Positions 52,898-63,463 of a stretch of 64,000 nt of DNA are shown one piece after another. Numbering within the stretch: position 1 is the stretch's first letter; every line of letters begins with the position of its first letter. This DNA comes from Limanda limanda (taxonomy: Eukaryota > Chordata > Actinopteri > Pleuronectiformes > Pleuronectidae). The DNA lies in contig NC_083637.1 in the NCBI RefSeq assembly GCF_963576545.1, positions 15,851,507 through 15,915,506 on the forward strand, read 5' to 3'. Under the pieces are notes generated by a model. That model ran no database searches. It saw nothing but the letters and a program-made list of their open reading frames with translations, and was not told the DNA's origin. A program made the position numbers and the translations under genes.

Positions 52898-53279
52898 GTG
52901 TGAATATCTTGCATTAAACATAGAGTAGACATTTACCATTTTGATCTCTGGCAGGAACGTTGTGAATTCACCTCTTTTCGTTTGTGTGTTTGTTTGTTTG
53001 TAAACAAGATTACGCAAACAGCGGGATCCACTCTGGGTCAGTGAAGAACCCGTTAAATTTTGAGATTCTGGATTTTTTTTTCCTGATGTGTGAATTGCAT
53101 ATTTGTTACCTCTTCAGGTGCAGGGATTTTATTCTTGGCTGTGGCCTGGGTGTCGTTTTGCGGTGCAGTGGGGGCGATACCTTGTGCGTACTTTTTTGTC
53201 ATCTCAACAAATTCATCCAGATCCACCAACTGTTCAGCTGAGAGACACAATGCAAGGGATTATACGAGTGTACTACTAC

Positions 53280-53374
<95 letters not shown>

Positions 53375-56300
53375 GTGTGAGTGTGTGAGTGTGTGTGTGG
53401 ATACTTACACTCATTGCTGACCATGCTTTCCAACACTTTCTGGGTCTGGCCTGAGGTTGGCCCGGGAATCCTGCCTGCGGTGCCACCTACTGGTGAGGAA
53501 GGACCATAGCACCAGTTAGCAACAAACACTGCACTGCATGCCTGCATGTAATGTGATATTCTTAACTATGACAGCTGCAAAACACTGAAATCACACAGGG
53601 GAATACATGATATATTTAGCAGCAATGATAAACGTCATGCTGCAGCATTCTGGTGGGTCTGTGAAACACCAGGCAGGATTCCTGTCACACTGCAGATGTG
53701 CTGTTTGTTTTCGTCCTACCTTGCACTGCATTGACCTGGCCGACATTTCCCAGCATCTCAGACACAGCCAACTTCTTCTTCCTGTCTGGGTTGAGCTTAA
53801 AGTACATCATCATGGCGGCTTTGCGTACAGCCAGTTCAAACCTACTCTCTGTTGACAACTTTCGCACTTCAGCCTCGTTCTCTGGAGTGATTCCTAGCAG
53901 AGGGAAACCCGTTCAGGAATGACAGAGACAGATACTCAAAACATGGATGTGCACATGAACATTCTGTAAACCTTTTCTCTGGATCCAGCAGCGCTGCAGT
54001 AATGTTGCTGCACCTTTTCTTCCCTGTTTAGCTGCTGTAATCAGCCATTTAACAGCCAGGAGATTATTCAGCTCAGTGTCCTTCTCTCCAGCAAGAATCA
54101 AGAAGTGCTGACCGAGCTGAAACATAGGTGAGAGGTAGAAGAGAGGAGAATTAATGTACAGCTTTTGGGATAAAAGACTAACTAACTAGCTTTTAACTCC
54201 AAACTATAAAATTAGGGCAATATGATGAAGTTCTCTGGAACAGCCTGCCCGGGGAAACACGGCAGGCAGAGTCAGCAGCTTCCATTAAATCAAAAATTAA
54301 AATGTACTTTAATCGTACCACATTCCCTATTTTACCTAATTCTATTTCTCATTATTGTATTGGGTTGTCAGGCTTAAATGTCTGTAACACGTTTATTGAA
54401 CAGTAATAACTATTGCATGTTGTAATTGTATGGCTCGTTACAGAAAAGGATATGTTACAGTATATGTTAGGCCTGTCCATGTTCCACTGAGAAAACAGAA
54501 CCCATACTTCCCACTCCCTGTTGCCATCAGGGCCTCTTCACCTTTTCCCAGGGGCGGCAGCAGAGGCCTCGACTATCAAGTGACTGTTTTCTAAGCTTAA
54601 CTGTCATCTCATAACGTCTCACAGTTATAAACAAATTCAACTGTTCGTATGAAGATATGCATTTGAAGCAGCTCTGCATTTGCAGATGGACAATGTCTGT
54701 ATCCATTTTGCATTCAAGAAACTCAAGGTCTGAAATCTGTTTTATTATCATGGATTATCAAAGCTTTTAAATACGAATGATAGTTATGTAACTGAAAAAC
54801 AAATATGATCAGGCAGTAACTCTGTGTATGACTCGACTACTATGATGTTACCTGTCCTCAATGTATATCTTCCTGTATCTGACCCCTTTACTGATGTGGT
54901 GACGGGTTCTGACGTGTCCACTTACACACACATGGTTATTTAGATGCTTGGTATGTCCAAATACAGCATGTTAAAGCCATATTACTACCCACGTAAGAAT
55001 TTGCCCTTTCAGAGCAGCTGGGTCTAAAATTCAAAGCCGGGTCTCTTCTTCCATTTCTGAATATAATTATTATCATATATACTGTTGATATTTCATAACA
55101 GTACAGATATAGTGCATACTGTAATTCTCTGTAATAAGTGATACCAATGATTTATACGTGTCTGTTAGTATATTGTGTATCATATTCAAAGTCTGGTATC
55201 TGCTTCCAAGGGACCAAAAATAGACACTTGCTCTGAACCAGCCTTACTCAACCAGCGGGTCCGAAAACAATGCCAAGTTTCAGCCTGTCTGCGTGTCCGC
55301 TCACTCACCCGGGTCTGAGCTCGGGCATCACCTGCTTTGGCCTTCTCCTCCATCTGCTCCACGGACAAATCCTCCTCAGGTTCATCCCCTGGGGAAGATA
55401 GGAGGTGTCTTAAATGTTCCAACATCTCAATCCAATCAAACTAAAACATATCCTGCAACATGAGCATTACAAGATGTCCGAGGGTGTACATCTGCACTGT
55501 GTGAGATTGTGTGCATTTAAACCTGTCTGCATCTGTTTTTGCAGATATCTTGGGACCAGAGGTGTCAAAAGTATTCACATTCATTACTCAAGTAGAAGTA
55601 TAGATACTAGGGTTTAAAAATACTTTTGTAGAAGTTGAAGTATCAACTCAAACTTTTTACTTAAGTAAAAGTGTAAAAGTACTGGTTTCAAAACTACTTA
55701 AAGTATAAAAGTAAAAGTAATGTAAGGGAAACATTTTCTCCATTAAGGACAAACTCTTAAGCCAGGGGCCTATAGTGCACTACCCCACCTCCTCCAAAAA
55801 AAACAGTTTTCTAAAGGCCATTATGACTATAATGTTATATTAAAATGTTGTTTTGAAAAATGTGGGATGCACTAGGCTACCTGTTTCAGCTGCATATATG
55901 CCCATTGAAAATTATCACATTGTATAACAATGCAAATACATTAAAGTGCCATATGTGTGCATTAACGTGCGTTTCATGGCGCAGAAGACATGATAACTAG
56001 TTGCCAATAAGTATTGTAATAATGCAAAAAGTCAAACTTCAATGGAATGTTATCAATAACCTTTATTGGAAGAGACCTTGAGTCCTTAATGACGTGATTC
56101 TCAGCCAATTTAGCCACACGAGATTGAGCAATAACAGGGCTGCACGCGCGCCACACTGACTGGATCAGCGTGTGTCTACCCTTCGCCGAGAGGCGCGGGT
56201 AACCCGCTGAACCCCACTCGTGATAGGGATTGGGGATTGCAATTATTTCCCATGAACGAGGAATTCCCAGTAAGCGCGGGTCATATTTATTATCATTTAT

Positions 56301-59097
56301 TTATTTTTTTGATGCGGGCCAATTAAAAATCGATGGCGGGCCGCAGTTGGCCCGCGGGCCGTAGTTTGGACACCCCTGATCGAGAGGAAGTAAAGGTCGT
56401 AACAAGGTTTCCGTAGTTGAACCTGCGGAAGGATCATTACCGGTACAACCTGATTCGACTCTGGCCAGCGTGTCTCCCGAGGCCGGGGTGTCAGTGTGTG
56501 TGGGTTGGCCCGCGAGTGCCCCCCCCCCCTCCTCCCCCCTCGCTTTTTCTGTCTCCTCCACTTTGTCTGAGCCCTATCCACGACCATGCGGTGCCTCCTT
56601 CTCTTCTGAACCCCGACTCCGTGCTCCTTTGCCGGCCTGCTCCGACGGAACCGACAGCGAGTCGCGTCAGCGGGGGCGGGGGGGAGGCGGGTGGCGCACG
56701 CCGCGCGCAGCTCTGGCTTTGCTCTCCTCCTTTTTCGGAACCCTCCGGTGCGGTTGTGTGCCAAAATTAAATCAGAGTAACGAGGCTATTTTAAAAATGT
56801 AAGGAGTAGAAAGTACAGATATTTGCGTGAAAATGTAAGGAGTAGAAGTAAAAAGTCGTCTGAAAAATAAATACTCCAGTAAAGTATAGATACCCAAATT
56901 TTCTACTTAAGTAAGGTAACAAAGTATTTGTTCCTCGTTACTTGACACCTCTGCTTGGGACACAGCTCCATCAACACCCTGCCAAGCTCCTCTGTCACAC
57001 TGATACAAGTCGATAGCATAGAGTCTAAAAGAAACGGGTTCAGTATCTTCAGTTTCAAATGCCAAAGTCTATATTCCATGGCTCAGCTAAATCTCCTGTT
57101 GGTGTAACAAGTGTGGTTTCACTACCAGTATATATTTAATAAACTATAACAGATGCTAGTTTAAATTTTGTGATTATCACATTCTCCATAAAATCTTTAT
57201 AATGTTAATAATCATGTGCTGTTGACAAAAGTTTAGCATGTAGAGGCCGAGTCTACAGCCATGATAGAAGCTTTGAGCTAAATGCTAACATCACCATGTG
57301 GAAATAAAGATAAAGAAGCTAACAAACTGCTCACTACATATAATTCACACTGGTCATCCACTCAGTTTTATATATTAGTTAAGTTCACAAAAACTAAATC
57401 TTTAAACATTGACCTGGTGACGGCCATTATGACAAGTTGATTCTTGAGGACTGAGAGGATCCCATGTGTTGAAACGGTTCAACCTGAAGTGCATGGGCCT
57501 TCATTCGCAAATCAGATATCATGGCAATCAATCCAGGCCAAACAAGAAATGTGAACCTCAATGTGGCACTAAAGGAAAGGTCAGAGGATCCCCAAAGTTC
57601 TTAGGATTCATCATCTGGGCACCCTGAATGTCTGTGACAGACTAATAGGCGATGCAGCCAATAGCTGCTAAGACATTCCACTCAAAGCCAAAATTAAGCG
57701 AGAGGACATGTCAGGGCTTTGCTCAGATTGGGGACCGTGACTCTCACTTGTCGAGATGTTTCATTGTGACATTGCTAGACTGGTACATCACACCCACATA
57801 CTATGAATAGAGCCATGTGGCGCGGTAATGTTGAGAAGGCAAAAACTGTGGCTGCAGAGCTGTGTGTGCGTGTTCAACTCGTCACACGGTAAACACAGTG
57901 AGGCAGAGAGGTGACGTACACAGAGGATCTGCTTTCCTTCACTTTGATTAGACACAGTCCAAACAAATAATTCGTTTTGTGATGAATTCCAAGGTTTGGA
58001 ATCAATAGGTGGTCTTTAAAGTCAGTATAAACCAAACAAGACATTTTCTAGCATATATTGGACAGCATGGATCTTTTTTCAGATAAATTAGACAGCATCT
58101 AACTTTGGCACCTTTTAGGCAAAAATGCAGCCCAAGCCACACTGCAACATTGTGAGCAAAAATGCTCCTCAGCTTTACAACCCAAGATTATACGCATACT
58201 GTACCTCCACCACGGACTAACAGTGACCAACAGTCCCCTTCAATTCAATTAAGCTAAAGTGCTTCCCTGATCTTTCTGCTAATGTGTCAACTATTTTCTT
58301 CAAAATCTTGGAGAAGTGTTTACCAAAGTGTAGCGTTACCCTGGTGCCCATGGAAAGATATATCAATAAAATATAGCAAACTAGACATATCACCTAAAAA
58401 AACAACAATAGGTCTTTGATCTGCACATTTAGTACAGTGTCATTAAAACTCACAATGTGTGATTTAATCCCAAACTCCAAATTAGGACATTCTTACCATC
58501 TTCATCGTCAACGGCATCCTCTTCCTCTGCTTTCCTGAGTCTTTCCTGTATTATGACCTGCTTGGCCATGGAGGCAAAGGTGCGTTTCGCTGGAGGGGTG
58601 GAAGACGCTGCAGGCGCTGCGGTGGAAGCAGTGCTGGAGGACGATGGAGGGGAATCTGTCACAGTCGTACAGGTCACACCGGCTGAAGCAGCGGAGGGAG
58701 AGGCGAGTTTGGAGACGGGGGACATTTTTGAGATTTGAGGGCTCGGGTGGTTAAGAAAAGTAACGAGGGGTGTTTTGTGTGGAGCAGGAGAGGATGGGTT
58801 GGTGGAGACAATTTTAGAAGCGGGTGTCGAGGACACAGCAGAAGAGGAAGGCTTTGACCCTTCAGCCGGAGAAGGGGAGTCCGTTGATTTCGACACGACT
58901 TGAGGTGTTCGTGGCGCAGAATATGAGGGTTCTGTCTTTGTTTCTGTGGAGGCTGGAGATTGGTCTGTGGCAGAGAGGTTGTTGGAGACAGGTGAGGGAG
59001 GCATCTGTACGGTGGAGGGACGAGAGGGTCCATCCTCGACAGAGCATGACCCCTGAGCTTTGACAGAAGTGGGCGTTGATGGGGAATCCTTCTCCAT
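49398..59097 (-). CDS. wfs1: Wolframin, complete, 10 coding exons
   Basis: Wolframin is a multi-pass ER membrane glycoprotein that supports ER calcium balance and limits the unfolded protein response. Loss causes Wolfram syndrome in people. Coding exons: 59097-58497, 55388-55309, 54116-53972, 53893-53720, 53489-53409, 53237-53110, 52557-52312, 51978-51700, 50824-50661 and 50580-49398. Phases agree, giving 1026 aa against 890 in human. Residues 1-200 are a Ser/Pro/Thr-rich cytosolic segment ending [21 protein letters not shown]1-like repeats follow at about 210-275 ([36 protein letters not shown]), then an EF-hand-like [14 protein letters not shown]. Membrane segments run from about 440 to 800. 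The luminal tail keeps [52 protein letters not shown]-like [12 protein letters not shown] and the end [17 protein letters not shown]. The long N-terminus and a Ser/Pro insert after YPKCDSKND explain the extra length. Several introns cut the part that is one exon in human. Confidence 0.97.
50995..51085. repeat. Fragment of NCCAAGGAGG-family repeat in wfs1 intron 8
   Basis: TTAATTATCTGTCCCAAGGAGG followed by TTATGTTTTCAACCC resembles the start of the repeat at 21850-22035. Only the first part is present. Confidence 0.5.
52860..52893. repeat. (CA)n microsatellite in wfs1 intron 6
   Basis: About 17 CA units. Confidence 0.93.
52975..53070. repeat. Fragment of NCCAAGGAGG-family repeat in wfs1 intron 6
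   Basis: GTTTGTTTGTTTGTAAACAAGATTACGCAAAC, then a block ending CCCGTTAAATTTTGAGATTC, matches the middle and end of the repeat at 21850-22035. It ends about 40 bp from the exon 6 donor. Confidence 0.5.
53284..53371. repeat. Pure (CT)44 microsatellite next to a wfs1 splice acceptor
   Basis: An uninterrupted CT run on the plus strand, hence (GA)n in the transcript. It ends 47 bp upstream of the exon 6 acceptor at 53238. A short GT-rich stretch follows on its right. Confidence 0.97.
54220..54430 (+). mobile_element. LINE reverse-transcriptase ORF C-terminal remnant in wfs1 intron 2
   Basis: Reading the plus strand from about 54225 gives [20 protein letters not shown] followed by KIKMYF. This matches the LWNSLP...SFKSKLKTYLF signature near the end of many fish LINE ORF2 proteins. 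The AT-rich 3' tail follows. It is a short, dead fragment inserted opposite to wfs1. Confidence 0.65.
56112..56285 (+). pseudogene. 18S rRNA 3'-region fragment inside hAT-like element
   Basis: The stretch contains AGCCACACGAGATTGAGCAA, GCACGCGCG, CAGCGTGTGTCTACCCTTCG, CCGAGAGGCGCGGGTAACCC, CACTCGTGATAGGGATTGGG and GAACGAGGAATTCCCAGTAA, all universal in eukaryotic 18S rRNA. About 24 bases expected after ATAACAGG are missing. It ends abruptly after GCGCGGGTCATA. It is not a working rRNA gene. Confidence 0.93.
56286..56378. mobile_element. Terminal piece of a second hAT-like element within the rDNA fragment
   Basis: AT-rich sequence leads to GGCGGGCCGCAGTTGGCCCG, CGGGCCGTAGTTTGGACACC and CCTG. 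This is the inverted form of CAGGGGTGTCCAAACTACGG, a common fish hAT-type end. Only one end is present. It replaces the 18S section that should lie between the two rRNA pieces. Confidence 0.7.
56379..56439 (+). pseudogene. Extreme 3' end of 18S rRNA inside hAT-like element
   Basis: GAGAGGAAGTAAAGGTCGTA, ACAAGGTTTCCGTAGTTGAA and CCTGCGGAAGGATCATTA match the conserved 18S end with a few substitutions (for example AAAGG for AAAAG, AGTTG for AGGTG). The position of the mature 18S end is 56439. Confidence 0.93.
56440..56765 (+). pseudogene. Probable ITS1 segment following the 18S end
   Basis: GC-rich sequence starting directly after the 18S end, with C-rich and G-rich runs typical of vertebrate ITS1. 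It returns to AT-rich hAT sequence near 56765. ITS1 is poorly conserved, so the assignment rests on position and composition. Confidence 0.65.
57190..57700. repeat. Teleost interspersed repeat in wfs1 intron 1
   Basis: GAGCTAAATGCTAACATCACC, then GGCACTAAAGGAAAGGTCAG, AGGATCCCCAAAGTTCTTAG, GATTCATCATCTGGG and GAATGTCTGTGAC occur in the order I know from a common fish repeat. It is old and rearranged. Confidence 0.5.
57701..58496. other. Rest of wfs1 intron 1, nothing recognised
   Basis: AT-rich sequence without exons or clear repeats. Confidence 0.5.
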
Positions 59098-59636
59098 CTT
59101 TCCTGTGAGAGAATAAGCAAAGGTAATTAAATACATGACGACAACCGCGCGAAACTCCCACCAAACAGCACAGACATCCAGGTAAATATCCTGCACTGCA
59201 ATCCCAACGCTCTCCCTCCTGGATGGCCTCTCAAGCTTCTGCATAAACTTCAACTGCAGAGAACACATCACCCCTGTGATAACTACACTGGTTTCTTATC
59301 AAACACTGCATTGATGAAAAAATTATCCATCTTACTTTTAAGGCTGTCATAACCTATAGCACCTATACCACCAAGTCGTACTCTTCCAGCTCCTTCTGCC
59401 CGCTTATCCTGTATGTGGTCTAGAACTTTCGGCTGTGACTTGCACCCATAAATCAAACACATTTATTGTTATTGTTATAGATTTATACTTCTTATTCTTG
59501 CTGTTGTTGCTGTTGTTAGTCTATACATTGCAGAAATGCACAGATAAGCAGTGGAGTCTGTGAACTGAGAACTTTTCAGAGGAACATTTCCACTGGATAA
59601 TTTACGACTAATATAAAGCCCAACACCTTCCATTTT

Positions 59637-59689
59637 AAACAAACAAACAAACAAACAAACAAACAAACAAACAAACAAACAAAACAAAC
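59637..59689. repeat. (AAAC)n microsatellite in wfs1 5' intron
   Basis: About twelve AAAC units, slightly imperfect at the right end. Confidence 0.95.
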
Positions 59690-60025
59690 GGACTCTTTGC
59701 TACTCAGTGTGAATCAACTTTGTGAGAAGAAATATGATAAAAGCCATTAATGGAATATCTGCTGCAATATCTCACAATAAAACTAAACCAAGTGGCACAT
59801 GAAGGCAGGTTTTTAAATTGCCTGACAGTGAAATGAAAATATGGATGGGTACATTTGAATCTCTTTTGATTACAGGCCTATACTGCAGTTACTCAGCTTG
59901 TTCCTGCAAACCCAAACTCAGTCATTGCCCCAGTTTACGCAAACTTCATGCCAAGTACATAATCAACACTAAACCTGCGAAGAAATAAACACAAAGTAAA
60001 ACAACATGGTGTGAACAAATCTTAC

Positions 60026-60200
60026 TTGTGTGAATGAGCAGATTTCTTCAGCACATCAAGGGAAATGTTCTCCCGAGTTTAAATGTGGTGTCTGCTCTCC
60101 ATGGTGCACAGCTTCGGTCCGCTCCACTTACACCAGTGAAACCAGAGACCCGCACTGGCTGATCCCAAGTCTCTGGTCTATAAACATCCCCGCAACTTTA
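60026..60200 (-). promoter_or_regulatory. Candidate non-coding first exon of wfs1
   Basis: On the minus strand a donor CAA|GTAAGA at 60026/60025 can pair with the acceptor TCTCACAG at 59103, just before the wfs1 start codon. The exon would hold a short upstream frame (ATG GAG AGC AGA CAC CAC ATT TAA). The upstream boundary is a guess. Human WFS1 also has a non-coding first exon. Confidence 0.35.
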
Positions 60201-60667
60201 GCACCGTCCTTCTTTAAAATAGACTCGCCTCTAATAGGGGGAAGTAAACGCCTATCAAATAGTCAAAGCATCTGATTGGTTCGTTATCCTTCTTGTTCCT
60301 TGATCCTGGGACAGCCAAAGGATTTTAACAATTTCTGTCACCCCTTCAAGCGTTTGCTCAATTACGTCACTTATAATCTATTCTACTGTTTGGGGGAAAT
60401 CATAACTGAACAATTATAGAATAATGAAGAATGAAAAGAGATTTAATCTCGTATAAAAACATGAATTTATAGATAATTGTCCATTCATATTTAGAGAGGC
60501 TATGTGCAGTTATTTCATCAGAATTTTGACATCATCCAGATTAAAATGTATTGTATAAATCTTTAATTGAGTTTGTCTTTTACCCATGATCTCTGTCTAA
60601 AACAAGATGTTTTCAAAAAAGCTGGAAAAGACAATGACTAATAATTCATAATACATCGACTGCTTAA

Positions 60668-61185
60668 AGGGACTCTTACCTTTGTTGCATTTGAGAATTA
60701 CAGCACATTCAAATCATCCCGCCTTCCTCCAATGCCCCACACCCTCGTTCCCTTCCGCGGTGTTTTAAACTTTTGTTTTTCCCCCTGGGAGCGGCTGTTT
60801 CAGTACGCCGTGGACCACTTTGGTCTGCCATCGTCAGTCGCTACGGTCGATACGGTCGCTACTCGCTCCTGTCTGCCGTGGAATCAAAACAAACCATATA
60901 GTTGAAGACGCGCCTTGATGACGCGGGCCCGAATGCGCCACAAGAAGCAGACGGGCTTCCTGTCTGTTTCCATGCAGCAAACAGACAGGTCTGTCGGCCA
61001 ATAAGGTCCTTCGGTCCGAGGAATTTTATTGGTTGAAGTTTTCACTAAATATTACGAGAGTGAAATAATTGTTTGTTTTAACTCCTGGTGGGTCTGTCTT
61101 GCATTTTAGAGTGTCATTACCTTATTAATACCAATTTAACCTTATCCACAAAAAGTGTAAAAATGCAACAAAGGTAAGAGTCCCT
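60668..61185. mobile_element. piggyBac-like MITE upstream of wfs1
   Basis: A terminal inverted repeat of about 25 bp, AGGGACTCTTACCTTTGTTG then CATTT, is present at both ends in opposite orientation. It is flanked by TTAA at 60664-60667 and 61186-61189, the target of piggyBac-type transposases. The 518-bp body has a CpG-rich core (about 60720-61010) and no transposase frame. Confidence 0.88.
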
Positions 61186-61189
61186 TTAA

Positions 61190-63220
61190 GGAACGTATGA
61201 TTTAACGTATCAATAATGCAGGTGAAAAGTTGCTCGTTGTCACGAAATGATCACCTCACTGTATTTAATGGAGTCACTTTGAGTTCCTGGATCATCAGCT
61301 GATGAACACTGACTCACAGTTACGATACATTAACATTTAATGCACGTATGAAGCTGATTTTGTAGTGCAGCAGCATAGAGATGTTTACATGTGAAGAACA
61401 GTTTGATAAAATACTGCTTTTTATGTCTGTTATCTAATTTTATATGTATTAACATGAAGTCTATCCTGTTTTCATAAAGGTTGATAATGCGTGGGAAGGA
61501 TTTGTCCTTTTTATTGGATTTCAGCTGATTTTAGGTTATTTAAGCAACATATACAGTATATTTATATGATATAGACCTTATCCTATATATGTACTCTACA
61601 TAGTGCCAGAACTGTTTACACTGATTGACCAGAGACCTGTGTGGATTATAATGAAATATAAGTTAAGGTTTTGTGTTGTGATTTAAATTTGCTTTGAGTT
61701 CTTTGACCGTCAGAATATTAACTCACAGTTGGGTCATAGACCTGCATGAAAGTCTATGACAGCCTGAAGGAGGTTTAGTTCTGAAGCACCAGTTTGATTA
61801 ATAAAAGCGAAATTGTAGCCTATCCTTTTTTTTATGTAATTCAGAAGATTTGATGCCAAGTAGCTGGACTGTGAGATCAGTTGATGCAGGAACCGTTGAT
61901 TAATCCTAAATTACAACATTAGTTATGTATTAATTAAACAGGATTTACCCATATTGTAAAGTGTATACAAATGCTGTGTATCCCCCATGGGCCATGAGAA
62001 CGACTGTCGCTGCCTGGAACAAGATTTAAATTCTCCCTGATGGCGCACACCAGCCATCGTCCCATGAGTGTTCAGGTCACTGGTTTCGGGGTCAGTCAAG
62101 ATAAAAGCACCTGCTGCAGGTCAGAGCCTCACAGTGAGCTCGAGCCACATGGTGCACTCATTCTCTGCCAGTGCTGCCCAATAGACCGTTTTACACAGCA
62201 GACATGTTTAACATGTCACAGTAGGTAAAGTGGAGATGTAAATAAAGTGAACGATGCCTCAGTGTCAGTGTGCAGGTGCATGCTGGCTCTCTGTCACATG
62301 GTCATGTCTTCAACTGAAATGAGGCAGGTTCGACACATACAAATGGGAAACAGCAGGACAAGAGTCATAGTTTGGGACTTAACAAAAAAACACAGAAAAT
62401 AACAGATCTAAGTAAGAACAGACAGAATAAAAGATAGCAAGTTACACAACTAGACTCAATTAAAAGACAGATTATTATGTTGATATCTATATAAATAAGG
62501 AACAAAAGAAATACAATAAATAATAAAAAAATAAAACAGTGACATCATTACGGAAAACATATAGGCAAGAAAAAACAAGATGTTTTAAATGTATTTTTTT
62601 ACCACCTTGCTTACAAAGGGGACAATAAAGAGGGTCTGATCAGAGCTTCTCAGTGAGTATTTAAGTGTATAAGGTACAAAATAGTGTTTATAGATAAAAC
62701 ATTTCATTGACGTCTTAAATCTGGGGGGAACCTAAGTGCATCTAACATTCAGTGATAGTGTGTAAAGAAACATGTAAATCTGCTGTCTGTTGATGGGATG
62801 AGGAATAGTTTTAGTGGCACTTTGATAAACAATAGTCAATAAGTTGTGAGTGTGTGTGTTATGCAGACGGTCACGGTGTGTGTCTAATGGGATAAGGGCC
62901 TATAGACTGGCTCCTTGGTTAACTCTGATGGCACCCAGTCCTTTTTCCAATCTGTCTGTCCCTGCAGATGTGGGTTAAGAGATGACACGGGCTGCTAATC
63001 CGCTGATCTGCTCATGCACAGCCCCCACATTTAAAAGGAGAGAGGGGTGACAGAGACAAAGACAAAGAGGTGGGGGGTAGAAAGCCATGCATTTATTTTA
63101 TTTGTATATGTGTGAACTATATGGTCAATAAATGGGCCTTTGCAGAGGTAAAGCTTTCCACATACCAGCACTCAAAACTGGAGCACTGCATCATTTCACT
63201 AGTGTTCGTGTGTGTGCTCA

Positions 63221-63293
<73 letters not shown>

Positions 63294-63398
63294 ATTAAGA
63301 GGCGGGGTTCTTAGGTAGCATGTAGACAACTGCATGCTTTTCACAGTTGACAGCATCGAATGAGCGCCCGGGAGGAGGGACCCTGACCCGGTTACAGA
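61190..63398. other. Intergenic region between wfs1 and crmp1
   Basis: AT-rich, without a recognisable gene. It ends in a long GT tract and the crmp1 promoter. Confidence 0.5.
63222..63294. repeat. (GT)n microsatellite upstream of crmp1
   Basis: GT dinucleotides with two GTGC breaks, about 100 bp upstream of the TATA-like box. Confidence 0.94.
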
Positions 63399-63405
63399 TA
63401 TAAAA
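63399..63405 (+). promoter_or_regulatory. TATA box of the long crmp1 transcript
   Basis: TATAAAA lies 65 bp before the start codon at 63464, leaving room for a start site near 63430 and a short leader. The surrounding DNA is GC-rich (GGGCGGGG at about 63443). Confidence 0.6.
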
Positions 63406-63463
63406 CCAGCCAGGCTGCTGTCTCCATCGTTACAGCTTAGGGGGGCGGGGGTGAAGACACAAT

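Larger units (their letters stand above)
55557..56953. mobile_element. Non-autonomous hAT-like element carrying rDNA, in wfs1 intron 1
   Basis: The termini are CAGAGGTGTCAA and TTGACACCTCTG, flanked by a perfect 8-bp duplication CTTGGGAC at 55549-55556 and 56954-56961. Subterminal CAAGTAGAAGTATAGATAC-type motifs recur near both ends. No transposase frame is present. The first 500 bp and last 180 bp look like an ordinary fish MITE of this type. The middle (56112-56765) is derived from ribosomal DNA and is interrupted by a piece of a second hAT-like element. Confidence 0.92.

Noticed and set aside
56112..56765. A functional rRNA gene
   Set aside because: Only parts of the 18S 3' region are present, with deletions, substitutions and a transposon piece inside, all within a mobile element.
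59637..59689. CRISPR-like array
   Set aside because: It is a simple AAAC microsatellite without spacers in a vertebrate genome.
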